Below are positions 43,644-52,125 of a stretch of 64,000 bases of DNA, piece after piece. The notes below the pieces were generated by a model. It saw only the letters and a program-made list of their open reading frames with translations. It did not search any database and was not told where the DNA came from. Every line of letters begins with the position of its first letter. The stretch's first letter is position 1. Origin of the DNA: JBNKFV01 sp050289485 (GTDB lineage: Bacteria; Pseudomonadota; Gammaproteobacteria; Pseudomonadales; Cellvibrionaceae); the NCBI GenBank assembly GCA_050289485.1, contig JBNKFV010000029.1, positions 326,054 to 390,053 on the forward strand. Direction: 5' to 3'. Position numbers and translations under genes: made by a program.

Positions 43644-43742
43644 ATGCAAAAAACACCGTTAAATCAAGTAGCTAAACCGGCAAAGCTAGAAATCGCTTTA
43701 TCGGGAAGCCGCGCATGCGCACTATTAAGCTGTTATGTGTAA
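43644..43742 (+). CDS. micro-ORF2 of module B (32 codons)
   Basis: Starts MQKTPLNQVAKPAKLEIALS and ends ACALLSCYV. GAAGGA lies upstream, and the stop is four bases before the ATG of the next gene. It is probably a leader peptide coupled to that gene, comparable in position to ORF-11 at attI1 of class 1 integrons; this is inference. Confidence 0.45.
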   Translation: MQKTPLNQVAKPAKLEIALSGSRACALLSCYV

Positions 43743-43746
43743 TTAA

Positions 43747-44052
43747 ATGCGTAAATTTTCTATTGAAGATGATGTTCATGCTGAATGGCAAGGTGACTTT
43801 GAAACCTTCGATGCAGCAATAATTGAACTTCAACGAAGGGCAGCTTTGACGTGGGATGCTCCACCTAATCAGTGTCCTTGCACTGGTTGGAAAACTTGCG
43901 AACGCATTTATACGATTACAGAATTTATTGTTGGGGATGAAACCTTTACTCCTCAGAACCTGTATGAGGTTTTATCGATTTCGTCACGTGGTGTAAAGTG
44001 GTTGAAAGGCTTTGAAAATTACGGAAATAGTGCTTCACATAACAATCCGTAG
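43747..44052 (+). CDS. hypothetical cassette protein
   Basis: A 101-residue protein of no recognised family. It is acidic at the start (MRKFSIEDDVHAEW), has a CPCTGWKTCER cysteine cluster and a C-terminal tail SASHNNP read from the left arm of the following attC site. It starts four bases after micro-ORF2, so its translation may depend on that leader. Confidence 0.65.
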   Translation: MRKFSIEDDVHAEWQGDFETFDAAIIELQRRAALTWDAPPNQCPCTGWKTCERIYTITEFIVGDETFTPQNLYEVLSISSRGVKWLKGFENYGNSASHNNP

Positions 44053-44143
44053 CAGTTCATGCCCGCCTAAAACCGCTCCGCGGCAGGCATTGGGCGCAAT
44101 TTCGCTGGCGCTACATTGCGCCACTGTACAGGGGCGTTATGTG
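44036..44143 (+). other. attC site after the 101-residue protein gene
   Basis: Left core CACATAAC and right core GTTATGTG are exact complements and lie 108 bp apart. Inside, GGCGCAAT pairs with ATTGCGCC. Clear attC layout. Confidence 0.75.
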
Positions 44144-44160
44144 AATAAAGAGATAAAAGC

Positions 44161-44403
44161 ATGGACACGATAAAGTTCACCAAAGAAGAAAAAGAGGTAA
44201 TGGTGAAAAAAGTCCAACTCTACTTCAGAGAGGAATTGGATCAAGATATTGGCGGGTTCGACGCGGAATTTCTCATTGATTTCTTTTCAGAGGAAATGGG
44301 TGCGTTTTTCTATAATCGTGGTTTGTATGATGCAGAAGTAGCCATCAGTGAAAAAGTTTCTGAAATATCAGATATGTTAATACAGCTTGAAAAGCCAGTA
44401 TAG
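44161..44403 (+). CDS. DUF2164 family protein
   Basis: An 80-residue protein matching DUF2164: FTKEEKEVMVKKVQLYFREE, LDQDIGGFDAEFLIDFFSEE and MGAFFYNRGLYDAE. The family is of unknown function and often encoded by integron cassettes. It lies between two well-formed attC sites. Confidence 0.82.
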   Translation: MDTIKFTKEEKEVMVKKVQLYFREELDQDIGGFDAEFLIDFFSEEMGAFFYNRGLYDAEVAISEKVSEISDMLIQLEKPV

Positions 44404-44414
44404 AATGGGTATAT

Positions 44415-44503
44415 CACATAACAAGCGCTGTTGTCGTCACGAAAAAGCCGTGCGGCTGGGACGGCTCCACCGCGTTCCGCCGCCCCAAAGCAAGGTGTTA
44501 AGC
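44415..44503 (+). other. attC site after the DUF2164 gene
   Basis: Left core CACATAAC followed by AAGCGCTG, right core GGTGTTAAGC with GTTAAGC matching GTTRRRY exactly. GC-rich arms around CGTGCGGCTGGGACGGCTCC. 89 bp, a typical length. Confidence 0.8.
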
Positions 44504-44530
44504 AACCAATCATTAAAATTGGGAGAAATC

Positions 44531-44767
44531 ATGAAGACTATGAGCTGCAAGCAACTGGGGGGAGCATGTGAAATGGAATTTCATGCCGATACGTTTGAAG
44601 AGATGGCTGAACTAAGCAAGCAACATGGAATGGAAATGTATAAAAAGCAAGATGCGGCGCATTTAGAAGCAATGGAAGAAATGCGAAAACTTATGGAGAG
44701 CCCTGATGAAATGAATAGGTGGTTCGAATCAAAGCGAAAAGAGTTCGACGAACTACCAGAAGGTTAA
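44531..44767 (+). CDS. DUF1059-like small protein
   Basis: A 78-residue protein starting MKTMSCKQLGGACEMEFHAD, the pattern of DUF1059 proteins (K-x-x-x-C-x-x-x-G-x-x-C-x-x-x-x-x-A), followed by a helical charged tail. GGGAGAAATC provides the ribosome site for ATG 44531. Upstream in-frame ATG codons lie in the attC site and are not used. Function unknown. Confidence 0.75.
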   Translation: MKTMSCKQLGGACEMEFHADTFEEMAELSKQHGMEMYKKQDAAHLEAMEEMRKLMESPDEMNRWFESKRKEFDELPEG

Positions 44768-44798
44768 AGGCTTTCAGCGTAAGCAGAGGAGATTTGTA

Positions 44799-45215
44799 TT
44801 GAAATTCAAGCCAGTCTTCGCAGGCACATTGGCCTATACACTTATAACGTTCCCGCTAGCGGTTGTGTGGCACGTTCTGTTATTTGAGGAGAGGTATAAG
44901 GCATTCGGCTATTTTCAAGGAGAGCCGAGCTTTCTTCTTGGTTTCGTTACAATCCTTATTCAGGGGGTTGTTCTATCTTTTCTGTACCCGTTCGTAAAAT
45001 TTTCAGGCAATGGCTCTGTTCGAGGTATAAAGTACTCATTGCTGATTGGCGTGTTTTTTTGGTCATCGCATGTGCTGGCGTTTGTAGCCAAGCAAATAAT
45101 ACAGAGCCCGATAGGCTTTGTTGCAATGGAAAGCTTCTACTTGCTTTTGCAGTTTGGAATTTATGGCGTTCTCATTGGTAATATTTACAACAGGTGGCCA
45201 AACAAAATTGCATAA
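44799..45215 (+). CDS. four-helix membrane protein
   Basis: A 138-residue membrane protein of no recognised family with about four hydrophobic helices. The start is TTG 44799 with AGAGGAG seven bases upstream. It lies 31 bases after the DUF1059-like gene without an attC between them, so the two may share a cassette. Confidence 0.65.
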   Translation: MKFKPVFAGTLAYTLITFPLAVVWHVLLFEERYKAFGYFQGEPSFLLGFVTILIQGVVLSFLYPFVKFSGNGSVRGIKYSLLIGVFFWSSHVLAFVAKQIIQSPIGFVAMESFYLLLQFGIYGVLIGNIYNRWPNKIA

Positions 45216-45287
45216 CCATACCAGCCAGCGGAGCAGCTTACACGCCGCTTCGCTTTGTTCCGGCTGCCCATGCTGGTCGCGTAATGG
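45210..45287 (+). other. degenerate attC-like site before rsgA
   Basis: CATAACCATACCAGC pairs with GCTGGTCGCGTAATG, and CAGCGG with CCGGCTG inside. The right core is GCGTAATG instead of GCGTTATG. Confidence 0.5.
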
Positions 45288-45296
45288 ACTTATAGT

Positions 45297-46352
45297 GTGG
45301 ATGACATATTAAAAAAATTGGGTCTTGTTCCCTTCTTTACTCAGCAACTAGAAGACGCCACCTTATTACAGGAGCGTCTCGGACGCGTAATGACAGTACA
45401 ACGGTCGAGAAGCACCGTTGCCTGTGGTTCGGGCGACCTGGCTGTAGAGCTTGCGCCTGCTTTACGTCGCAAAGCCGCTATTGACCGACCGACTGTCGGT
45501 GACTGGGTCGTGCTGGATGAGTCACGTACGAAAATTGTAAAAGTCCTTGAACGGAAAAGTGTATTCAAGCGCTTGGGTGCGGGCGAAAGCAATGAACTTC
45601 AGCCGATAGCTGCGAATATCGATACCCTTTTCATCGTTACATCCTGCAATGAAGAGTTTAAAGAATCACGACTGGAACGGTACCTTGCACTGTGCATGGA
45701 GGCCGGAGCAATGCCCGTCATCGTTCTCACCAAGGCTGACCTTGTTGAAGATGCAGATTCTTATGTCCGTCGCGCCCGAAAAACTAAAGCGGGAGTTCCT
45801 GTTGAGGTAATCAATGCTCTTGACCCTGCATCAATCAATGGGCTTTCTTCCTGGGTTGATAACACCTCCACCGTTGCGCTTGTTGGTTCATCCGGTGTAG
45901 GAAAGTCGACAATTCTTAATACATTGGCAGGACGCTCCTTAGCGGCTACGGGGGAAATTCGAGACGATGACAAGAAAGGCCGCCATACGACCACACACCG
46001 TGAATTGCACATTTTGCCGTCCGGCGGCCTTCTTGTTGATGTCCCAGGTATGCGAGAGCTAAGGGTCGCAGAAATCAATGGCTCGATTGATGCCGTTTTC
46101 GATGATATCGATACGCTTGCGACACAGTGCAAGTTCGCTGACTGTAACCACGAAACGGAGCCAGGTTGCGCAGTGCTTCGAGCGATAGGAGAAGGAGGGC
46201 TTGATAGTCGCAGATTGTCCAATTACAAAAAGTTGCTGCGCGAAAATGCCCTGGCGACAGCAAGCTTAGCAGAGAAGCGCGCCCAAGGTCGGGACTTCAC
46301 GAAAATGGTCAAAGAAGTTAAATCCATAAAGCAAAAAAAGGGTGAAATTTGA
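45297..46352 (+). CDS. rsgA: RsgA-like circularly permuted GTPase
   Basis: A 351-residue ribosome small-subunit-dependent GTPase. After an OB-fold N-terminus (VGDWVVLDE), the permuted GTPase motifs run G4 VLTKADL (about residue 142), G1 GSSGVGKST (about 198) and G3 DVPGMRE (about 248). The C-terminal zinc knuckle CKFADCNHETEPGCAV closes it. The start is GTG 45297. RsgA normally checks 30S maturation and is a core chromosomal gene, so this copy at the end of a cassette array may be an accessory paralogue. Confidence 0.9.
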   Translation: MDDILKKLGLVPFFTQQLEDATLLQERLGRVMTVQRSRSTVACGSGDLAVELAPALRRKAAIDRPTVGDWVVLDESRTKIVKVLERKSVFKRLGAGESNELQPIAANIDTLFIVTSCNEEFKESRLERYLALCMEAGAMPVIVLTKADLVEDADSYVRRARKTKAGVPVEVINALDPASINGLSSWVDNTSTVALVGSSGVGKSTILNTLAGRSLAATGEIRDDDKKGRHTTTHRELHILPSGGLLVDVPGMRELRVAEINGSIDAVFDDIDTLATQCKFADCNHETEPGCAVLRAIGEGGLDSRRLSNYKKLLRENALATASLAEKRAQGRDFTKMVKEVKSIKQKKGEI

Positions 46353-46388
46353 TGATCATAACCAGCGGAAGCAGGCAGGGACCACAAT

Positions 46389-46438
46389 AAGTGGGGTCAG
46401 ATCAAACATATCGGCATAAGTTTCATCTGGCCCCACTT
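46389..46438. repeat. GGGGTCAGAT inverted repeat
   Basis: AAGTGGGGTCAGAT (46389-46402) and ATCTGGCCCCACTT (46425-46438) form a 14-bp stem with one mismatch and a 22-base loop. The sequence type resembles REP-like units and the ends of the elements at 33655 and 35014. Confidence 0.6.
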
Positions 46439-46441
46439 GCT

Positions 46442-46490
46442 AAAACGGCAAAGGCCGCTGCTCCTTAGGGGCAATGGCCTTTGCTTTTAA
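46442..46490. terminator. bidirectional terminator between rsgA and cioB (boundary repeat 2)
   Basis: A GGCCGCTGCTCC / GGGGCAATGGCC hairpin with runs of T on both sides, placed between convergent genes. The first 24 bases equal those at 38061. Confidence 0.75.
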
Positions 46491-46504
46491 CGCGGGTTAA
46501 TAGA

Positions 46505-47509
46505 TTAGTAATAACGTAATTCTGTGGCTTTACCATGAAACACTTTATAAGAAAAAATGGTGTAAAGCAGAATTACGGGTACCACCACTAACGCGCCCCA
46601 TAAAATAAAGCGTAGTGATTCTGGCGCGCTGGCTGCATCCCAAATAGTTAGCGTGCCCGGTACTACGTAGGGGAAGAAGCTGAACGCCAGTGCTGAAAAA
46701 CACAGTACAAAAATCATGACTACCATAATAAAGGGCAGCCAGCAGTGGCGATCATTGGTTTTGGGTAAGCGCGCTAATAGAATGTTGTTAAAGATAAAGG
46801 CAAAGAAACACAGCGCTGGTATCAGCAAAATAAACATCACTAACGGAAACTGAAACCAGCGGTCAAAAACGCCAGGGTTAACCAGCGGGTTTACCAGTGA
46901 TACCAGCAATACGCCAATCAATGTTGCGCGCCCACTGAGGCGTGCCCACTTAATTGACTGTGCCTGTAACTCACCTTCGGTTTTCATAATCAGCCAGGTG
47001 CTACCAATGTAGCTGTAGGCAGCGGTTACCCCAAGAGCCGACAATATACAAAATAGGTAACTGCTAAGGCTGTGTTCAAAACCCATCACGTATTGGCCGA
47101 GCATATAACCTTGTGCGAGGGTGGTGAGTAACGAGCCAAACTTAAAGGCACGATCCCAGGCGAGTTTGTGGTCAATAGCAGCTTTAGCACGAAAGTCGAA
47201 GGCAACCCCGCGCATAATCAAACCAATCAACATAATTGCCACGGGCAAGTATAGGTTGGTTAGTATGATGGCGTGAGCAACGGGGAACGCGATTAGCAAC
47301 AAGCCAACTGCCAGTACCAGCCAGGTTTCGTTGGCGTCCCAAAATGGGCCGATAGAGGCAATCATCGTGTCGCGGTCGTCTTCGCGTTGGTCGTCAATTG
47401 GCAACAGGATACCTACGCCTAAATCGTAGCCATCAAGTACGGCATAAACGACTACGGCTAACCCCATTAGGCCAATAAAAATTACGGGCAATACATCGGC
47501 GGGTATCAT
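46505..47509 (-). CDS. cioB: cytochrome bd-type quinol oxidase subunit II
   Basis: A 334-residue polytopic membrane subunit with the family pattern GLMGLAVVVYAVLDGYDLGV near the start and FWDANETWLVLAVGLLLIAF. With subunit I it reduces oxygen to water with electrons from quinols. The gene overlaps the upstream subunit I gene by four bases (ATGA), so the two are coupled. Confidence 0.93.
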   Translation of the reverse strand: MIPADVLPVIFIGLMGLAVVVYAVLDGYDLGVGILLPIDDQREDDRDTMIASIGPFWDANETWLVLAVGLLLIAFPVAHAIILTNLYLPVAIMLIGLIMRGVAFDFRAKAAIDHKLAWDRAFKFGSLLTTLAQGYMLGQYVMGFEHSLSSYLFCILSALGVTAAYSYIGSTWLIMKTEGELQAQSIKWARLSGRATLIGVLLVSLVNPLVNPGVFDRWFQFPLVMFILLIPALCFFAFIFNNILLARLPKTNDRHCWLPFIMVVMIFVLCFSALAFSFFPYVVPGTLTIWDAASAPESLRFILWGALVVVPVILLYTIFSYKVFHGKATELRYY

Positions 47510-48867
47510 GCTGAGGCTCCTTCAGTAGTAGAGGATGGAACGTTGGCTTCTGGCTTTTCGTATTCTTCAACTTGCGTTGACCGCCTGGCCATTAAACGCA
47601 AGGTATGTACGTAAGCTGCCAGCAAAAACAGATACACAACAATGTACAGGGTTAATGAAATGCCCACATGAGAAGGTGGTACCGGAGTAACGGCTTCTTT
47701 CGTGGTGAGCAAGCCGGTGACTAACCAGGGTTGGCGACCAATTTCGGTGACATACCAGCCAGCCAGCGTGGCAATCCAGCCAGAGAATGTCATCCAGCTG
47801 ATCCATTTAAGTGTGCGGCTTGAGAACGTTTTTTGTTTATACCATTGGTAGCAGGCAAACCAGGCAATCGCCCACATGAGTACACCTAAGCCCACCATTA
47901 AGCGAAAGCCATAAAAAATGGGAGCAACAGGTGGGCGATCGTCACCAAATTCACTCAAGCCTTTGATTTCACCGTCTGAATCGTGCGTGAGAATAAGGCT
48001 GGCCAGTTTGGGAATAGGGATTTCCAAATGGTTGGTTTGTTTGGCTTCATCCGGTACTGCAAATAGCAGCAGCGGCGCACCGGTTTCGGTATGCCATACA
48101 CCTTCCATGGCGGCAACTTTTTGTGGCTGGTGCTCTAGTGTGTTCAGCCCATGTAGGTCGCCAACAAAGGCTTGTGTTGGAGCAAGAATCGCGGCAACCA
48201 CGAGAGCACTTTTTAGGGCCAATTGTGGGGCATGTTTGGTATCACCTTGGCGAATGCGGTAGGCAGAAATACCGGCGACCAGAAACGCGGCGGTAAGCCC
48301 AGAAGCAATCAGCATATGCACAAGCCGGTAAGGAAACGATGGGTTAAAAATTACCGCCCACCAGTCAGTGGCGTGCACAACGCCATCGCGAACTTCATAA
48401 CCTGCAGGGGTTTGCATCCACGAGTCTAATGCCAGAATCCAGAACGCTGAGAGGGTAGTGCCCAAGGCAACCATCAAGGCTGAAAGCGTATGCACTTTGC
48501 TGGGTACGCGATTCATACCAAATAACATAATGCCCAGAAATGTGGCTTCAAGAAAAAAGGCGGTGAGCACTTCGTAGCCCAGTAACGGCCCAGCGATATT
48601 GCCGACTTTTTCCATAAAACCGGGCCAGTTGGTACCAAACTGAAACGACATGGTAATGCCACTGACCACGCCCAGTGCGAAGGTGAGCGCAAGTACTTTT
48701 ACCCAAAAACGGTAAGCCCGCATCCACACCGGATTATTGGTTTGGTCAAACCGCAGTTTGAAAAAAAACACAAACCAGCACAGGGCGATGGTAATGGCAG
48801 GAAACAGAATATGAAAACTGATATTCAGTGCAAATTGCATGCGTGAAAGCATGAGTGTATCTAGCAT
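47506..48867 (-). CDS. cioA: cytochrome bd-type quinol oxidase subunit I
   Basis: A 453-residue haem-bearing subunit. It has the conserved His in ISFHILFPAITI, GTNWPGFMEKVGNIAGPLLG, EVLTAFFLEATFLGIMLFG and PVAPIFYGFRLMVGLGVLM. The short Q-loop region and overall length are those of the cyanide-insensitive CioA subgroup rather than E. coli CydA. A MarR/GbsR-like regulator gene lies directly upstream on the same strand. Confidence 0.93.
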   Translation of the reverse strand: MLDTLMLSRMQFALNISFHILFPAITIALCWFVFFFKLRFDQTNNPVWMRAYRFWVKVLALTFALGVVSGITMSFQFGTNWPGFMEKVGNIAGPLLGYEVLTAFFLEATFLGIMLFGMNRVPSKVHTLSALMVALGTTLSAFWILALDSWMQTPAGYEVRDGVVHATDWWAVIFNPSFPYRLVHMLIASGLTAAFLVAGISAYRIRQGDTKHAPQLALKSALVVAAILAPTQAFVGDLHGLNTLEHQPQKVAAMEGVWHTETGAPLLLFAVPDEAKQTNHLEIPIPKLASLILTHDSDGEIKGLSEFGDDRPPVAPIFYGFRLMVGLGVLMWAIAWFACYQWYKQKTFSSRTLKWISWMTFSGWIATLAGWYVTEIGRQPWLVTGLLTTKEAVTPVPPSHVGISLTLYIVVYLFLLAAYVHTLRLMARRSTQVEEYEKPEANVPSSTTEGASA

Positions 48868-48955
48868 GGGGGGTACCTCATTACGTCGAATACCGTAGCC
48901 TCTGGCAACAGCATTGGCTCAGCTGCTGATGTAACGACAGCTGAGAACTGCAAAG

Positions 48956-49513
48956 CTATTTGTCGTTGGCCTGACTTTTTTTGCTTTTGCTACCAAAATT
49001 GAGCACTTTGGTCACGCCTGCGCCCAAGCTCATCAGGGTCTGTAAGCGTTCCGAGCTCATGTCATTCAGTGCATTGGCAAAATTGTTCAGTTTTTCCAGC
49101 AGGTCGTAGATCTCTTGCATTTTTTCCTGCGCGTAGATGTCCTGCTCGCTCTTCGGTGATTCCAGCATTTGCTGCCGGAGTAGTGATAGTGTCGGGTCAA
49201 GCTCACGCTTGCGCCGCTCTTCGAATACCGCGCGGGCCAAATCCCAGATAGACCCCGCAGGTGTAAAGTACTCTTTGCGGTCGCCCGCTTGATGGTGGCG
49301 TTCAATCAGCCGCCATGCTTGTAGTTCTTTCAGGCCCATACTCACATTACCCCGGCTTACATGCAACGCCTCGGCCAGTTGGTCGGCATTGAGGGGTTCC
49401 TGGCTGATGGTGAGTAACGCAAAGATCTGGCCCACGGTACGGTTAAAGCCCCAGCGGCTGCCCATCTCGCCAAAATGCAAAACAAAGGATTCGCTGCTAT
49501 GTGAGAGCTTCAC
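48956..49513 (-). CDS. GbsR/MarR-type transcriptional regulator
   Basis: A 185-residue regulator with a winged helix-turn-helix: FALLTISQEPLNADQLAEAL, then HVSRGNVSMGLKELQAWRLI. A helical C-terminal half follows, ending in a lysine-rich tail. It resembles GbsR-like members of the MarR superfamily. It is 88 bases upstream of cioA in the same direction, so control of the oxidase genes is plausible but not shown. Confidence 0.85.
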   Translation of the reverse strand: MKLSHSSESFVLHFGEMGSRWGFNRTVGQIFALLTISQEPLNADQLAEALHVSRGNVSMGLKELQAWRLIERHHQAGDRKEYFTPAGSIWDLARAVFEERRKRELDPTLSLLRQQMLESPKSEQDIYAQEKMQEIYDLLEKLNNFANALNDMSSERLQTLMSLGAGVTKVLNFGSKSKKSQANDK

Positions 49514-49629
49514 TTTTTGTGCCTTTTTGTATCTTTAGAACTTTCAGAAATTTCTGAAAATTATAAAGGCTCTAAAGATGGGCCGCAAGCAATATATTAG
49601 AAAAAATAAATATAGAAGGGGTACATCAG

Positions 49630-49660
49630 GAAAAAACACCCGGCCAAATGTTAGGCCGGG
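49630..49660 (-). terminator. terminator after the TonB receptor gene
   Basis: CCCGGCC/GGCCGGG (49639-49645 with 49654-49660) followed on the minus strand by TGTTTTTTCC, 34 bases after the stop codon. Confidence 0.85.
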
Positions 49661-49694
49661 CGCTAAGCAGAACAGCTTTTTAAGCAGGGTTCGA

Positions 49695-51953
49695 TTACCA
49701 GTTGTAGCGGAAGTCGATACCGTAGCGGCGAGGGTACGGCACGGTAGCAAAGTGCGTTGCCGAGCTGGCATTCACTTGCGAGCCAGCGATTTCGTCATTG
49801 TCGTTAAGGTTTTTTACCCATAGCGACACTTCGTACTGGTCGTTGTAGTTATAGCTCAAGCGGGCATTACTTTCCCAGAATGCGTCTGATTCATTCAGGT
49901 TTTGTGGGGAGGTTGCCGGGTTGTCGTTAAATGCGGTGTAGAACTGTGACGACACATAGGCTGTATCGACGTGTGCTGTGACTTCGCCCTCAGACATAGC
50001 GATGGTGTAGTCGATGGCCACATTAGCACTCAGTTCTGGTGCTTCGATGAGTTCGTTACCCGAAAGATCAATCGGCGCGTTAGTGTTGGGGTTGGTTAAT
50101 ACCAACTCGTCATACTCGGTGTCGAGCCAGCCTAAACCTGCCGAAACTTGCAGTGCACTGGTAAGGCGCGCAACCGCTTCCAATTCAAGCCCGAGAATGC
50201 TTGAGGCACCGGCGTTAACCAGTTGCTGGTCGGTGAGAGAAACGGAATTGATAAACTGCTGGTCTGAAAAGTCGTAGTAGAACAATGCGCTGTTCAAGGT
50301 AACGCGATTGTCGAGCAATTGGGTTTTTAGGCCAAGTTCATACGCATCGAGAAACTCAGGGCTTACTACGGTTAGCGAGGCTTCGTTCAAGGCGCCGCCG
50401 TTGATTTCGCTGCTGCGGTAACCACGCACAAACTGGGCGTAACCCATGGTGTCTTCGCTAAAGTGGTAACGCAAGCCAATACGACCGGTTGGCTCTGAAT
50501 CGTGATAGTCACGCTCGTAGGGGCCATCATTAAACACAAGAGTAACCGGCGCACCGGTAAATGCCGGCGTAAGATCGTTGGCAACGTTAAAGTCTTTTAT
50601 TTCGCCTTTATCGTCGGTCCAGCGAATACCGGCGTAACCAATCAGTTTGTCGGTAAAGTCGTAGGTTGCGTCAACGTAAACGGCGTATTGGGTGCGAGTT
50701 TGTTCGTAGGTTTGTGCTTGGTAAAGATGCTCGCCGGGTGCACCGTTTACACGCAGGTCAAACAAAATATCGTTTTTGTCCTGGAAGTAGTACAAGCCCG
50801 CGATAAAGTTGAGTGGGCCGTCGAAGGTTGTCGACAAACGTAAGTCCTGGCCTTGTTCTTTTGAATCGGTTGCGAAGATCAGTTCAGTGATTGGCAGGAA
50901 CGTACCATCGCCATCAACGGGGTTGTAGAACTCGCCATTGAGCAATGAGGTAATGGACGTGATATCGAAATTGTCGAAAGACCAGTTCATGGTCAGATAG
51001 CCGCCATCGCCTTTCACTTTGATATGGCCTGTGTTGTCGTAGGCACCTTCGTGTGAGTCGAATGCAGCTCCGGTAATAGGGTTAATGCGCGGATTAATAC
51101 CAGCAACGTTGGTACCGTCGGTATTGGTGCCACGGGTGAAAACGCCAATGTTGGTTGGGTTGCTGCGAACGCTGAACAGTCGCAGTGTTGCGTCGAAGTC
51201 GCTGTCTTCATACCGCAGGCCCAAACGTACCGCGTGGTTATCGATAGAAGACAGGTCTTCTTCGCCAGCACATAAGCCGGGCAAGCCATCGCCGGAACAG
51301 GCGTTGTCTACCCAGCCGTCGCTGTCGGTATAGTTAAAGGCCAGGCGCGCGGCGAGTTTATCTTCTGTTAGTGGCGCATTAATGGCGCCAGTCACATTTT
51401 TGAAATTATTATTGCCCAGCGAGGCCGTTACATAACCTTCCTGCTCGAAGGTAGGTGCTTTGGTAATAAAGTTGATGGCACCTGCGGTAGTATTTTTACC
51501 AAACAATGTGCCCTGTGGGCCACGTAATACCTCTACGCGTTCCATGTCGAACATTTGCTGGCCGCCGAGAAAGCTGCTGGAAACAAACACTTCGTCGGTA
51601 AATACGCCGGTAGCTGAGGAGGCATTCAAGTTGAAAGCAGACGTTGAAATACCTCGCATGGAAAACTTGGGTTGGTCTTCGTTACCCAGTTTTGACACAT
51701 TGAGGTTAGGGGTTTGTCGCGCAATTTCAGAGCCACTGCTGAACTGCATTGAGCGAATAGCTTCACTGCTCAGTACCGTTTCAGAAATAGGCACGTCTTG
51801 TAAGCTTTCGTCACGCTTCTGTGCGGTAACGATAATTTCTTCGAGTGCAATAAAATCTTCTGCCAGCAGCTGGCTTGAGTAAGGTAGCGCGAGTGCTACG
51901 GGGATGATTGTGCTGAGGAGTTTTTTTCTGTGAAGCTCTTTTTTATGAAACAT
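49695..51953 (-). CDS. TonB-dependent receptor next to glpK
   Basis: A 752-residue outer-membrane receptor: signal ending QLLAED, TonB box LEEIIVTAQKRDE, plug motifs FSMRGISTSAFN and VEVLRGPQGTLFGKNTTAGA, and a barrel ending in IDFRYNW. It resembles the siderophore- or phenolic-type receptors numerous in this class of bacteria. It is 172 bases downstream of glpK on the same strand and opposite a hydrolase/glp operon, so a glycerol-containing substrate is a reasonable guess. Confidence 0.88.
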   Translation of the reverse strand: MFHKKELHRKKLLSTIIPVALALPYSSQLLAEDFIALEEIIVTAQKRDESLQDVPISETVLSSEAIRSMQFSSGSEIARQTPNLNVSKLGNEDQPKFSMRGISTSAFNLNASSATGVFTDEVFVSSSFLGGQQMFDMERVEVLRGPQGTLFGKNTTAGAINFITKAPTFEQEGYVTASLGNNNFKNVTGAINAPLTEDKLAARLAFNYTDSDGWVDNACSGDGLPGLCAGEEDLSSIDNHAVRLGLRYEDSDFDATLRLFSVRSNPTNIGVFTRGTNTDGTNVAGINPRINPITGAAFDSHEGAYDNTGHIKVKGDGGYLTMNWSFDNFDITSITSLLNGEFYNPVDGDGTFLPITELIFATDSKEQGQDLRLSTTFDGPLNFIAGLYYFQDKNDILFDLRVNGAPGEHLYQAQTYEQTRTQYAVYVDATYDFTDKLIGYAGIRWTDDKGEIKDFNVANDLTPAFTGAPVTLVFNDGPYERDYHDSEPTGRIGLRYHFSEDTMGYAQFVRGYRSSEINGGALNEASLTVVSPEFLDAYELGLKTQLLDNRVTLNSALFYYDFSDQQFINSVSLTDQQLVNAGASSILGLELEAVARLTSALQVSAGLGWLDTEYDELVLTNPNTNAPIDLSGNELIEAPELSANVAIDYTIAMSEGEVTAHVDTAYVSSQFYTAFNDNPATSPQNLNESDAFWESNARLSYNYNDQYEVSLWVKNLNDNDEIAGSQVNASSATHFATVPYPRRYGIDFRYNW

Positions 51954-52125
51954 GGTGTGCTCCCATCGTATCCATTATTAGTATTGAGACAGTGTTTGTT
52001 CAGCATTCCTGGTTGAACAATGTGGTGGCGCACTTTGTATAGTGTGCCTTTTGTGTTTTTTGATGTGATGTCACTTCAAAACTTTGCGCGTCCGTGCACA
52101 AATAAACTCGGTTATCAGTTTGTGG

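Larger units (their letters stand above)
43438..43742 (+). repeat. micro-ORF module, copy B
   Basis: The best-preserved copy. It contains micro-ORF1 (43493-43561), a TAACCCC/GGGTTA pairing, the imperfect hairpin at 43595-43624 (CCAGAA-TA-ACGCGC with GCGCGT-AT-TTCTGG), GCGAAGGAATG and micro-ORF2 (43644-43742). The end GCTGTTATGTG looks like an attC right core. A cassette gene starts at 43747. The rest of 43369-43437 holds nothing recognisable. Confidence 0.75.
38404..46352 (+). mobile_element. integron-cassette-like array I (no integrase in window)
   Basis: About fourteen small, unrelated, mostly plus-strand genes, most followed by an imperfect palindrome of about 45-110 bp ending in GTTRRRY-like cores (GTTAAGT 38404, GTTAACC 38904, GTTATGTG 40781, 44136, GTTAAGC 44497). 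Several begin with RYYYAAC-like left cores (ACTTAAC, CACATAAC). This is the pattern of attC-separated gene cassettes. No IntI gene is seen, so it is a CALIN-type array or the distal part of a chromosomal integron. It is bounded by related terminator repeats at 38061 and 46442. Confidence 0.7.
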
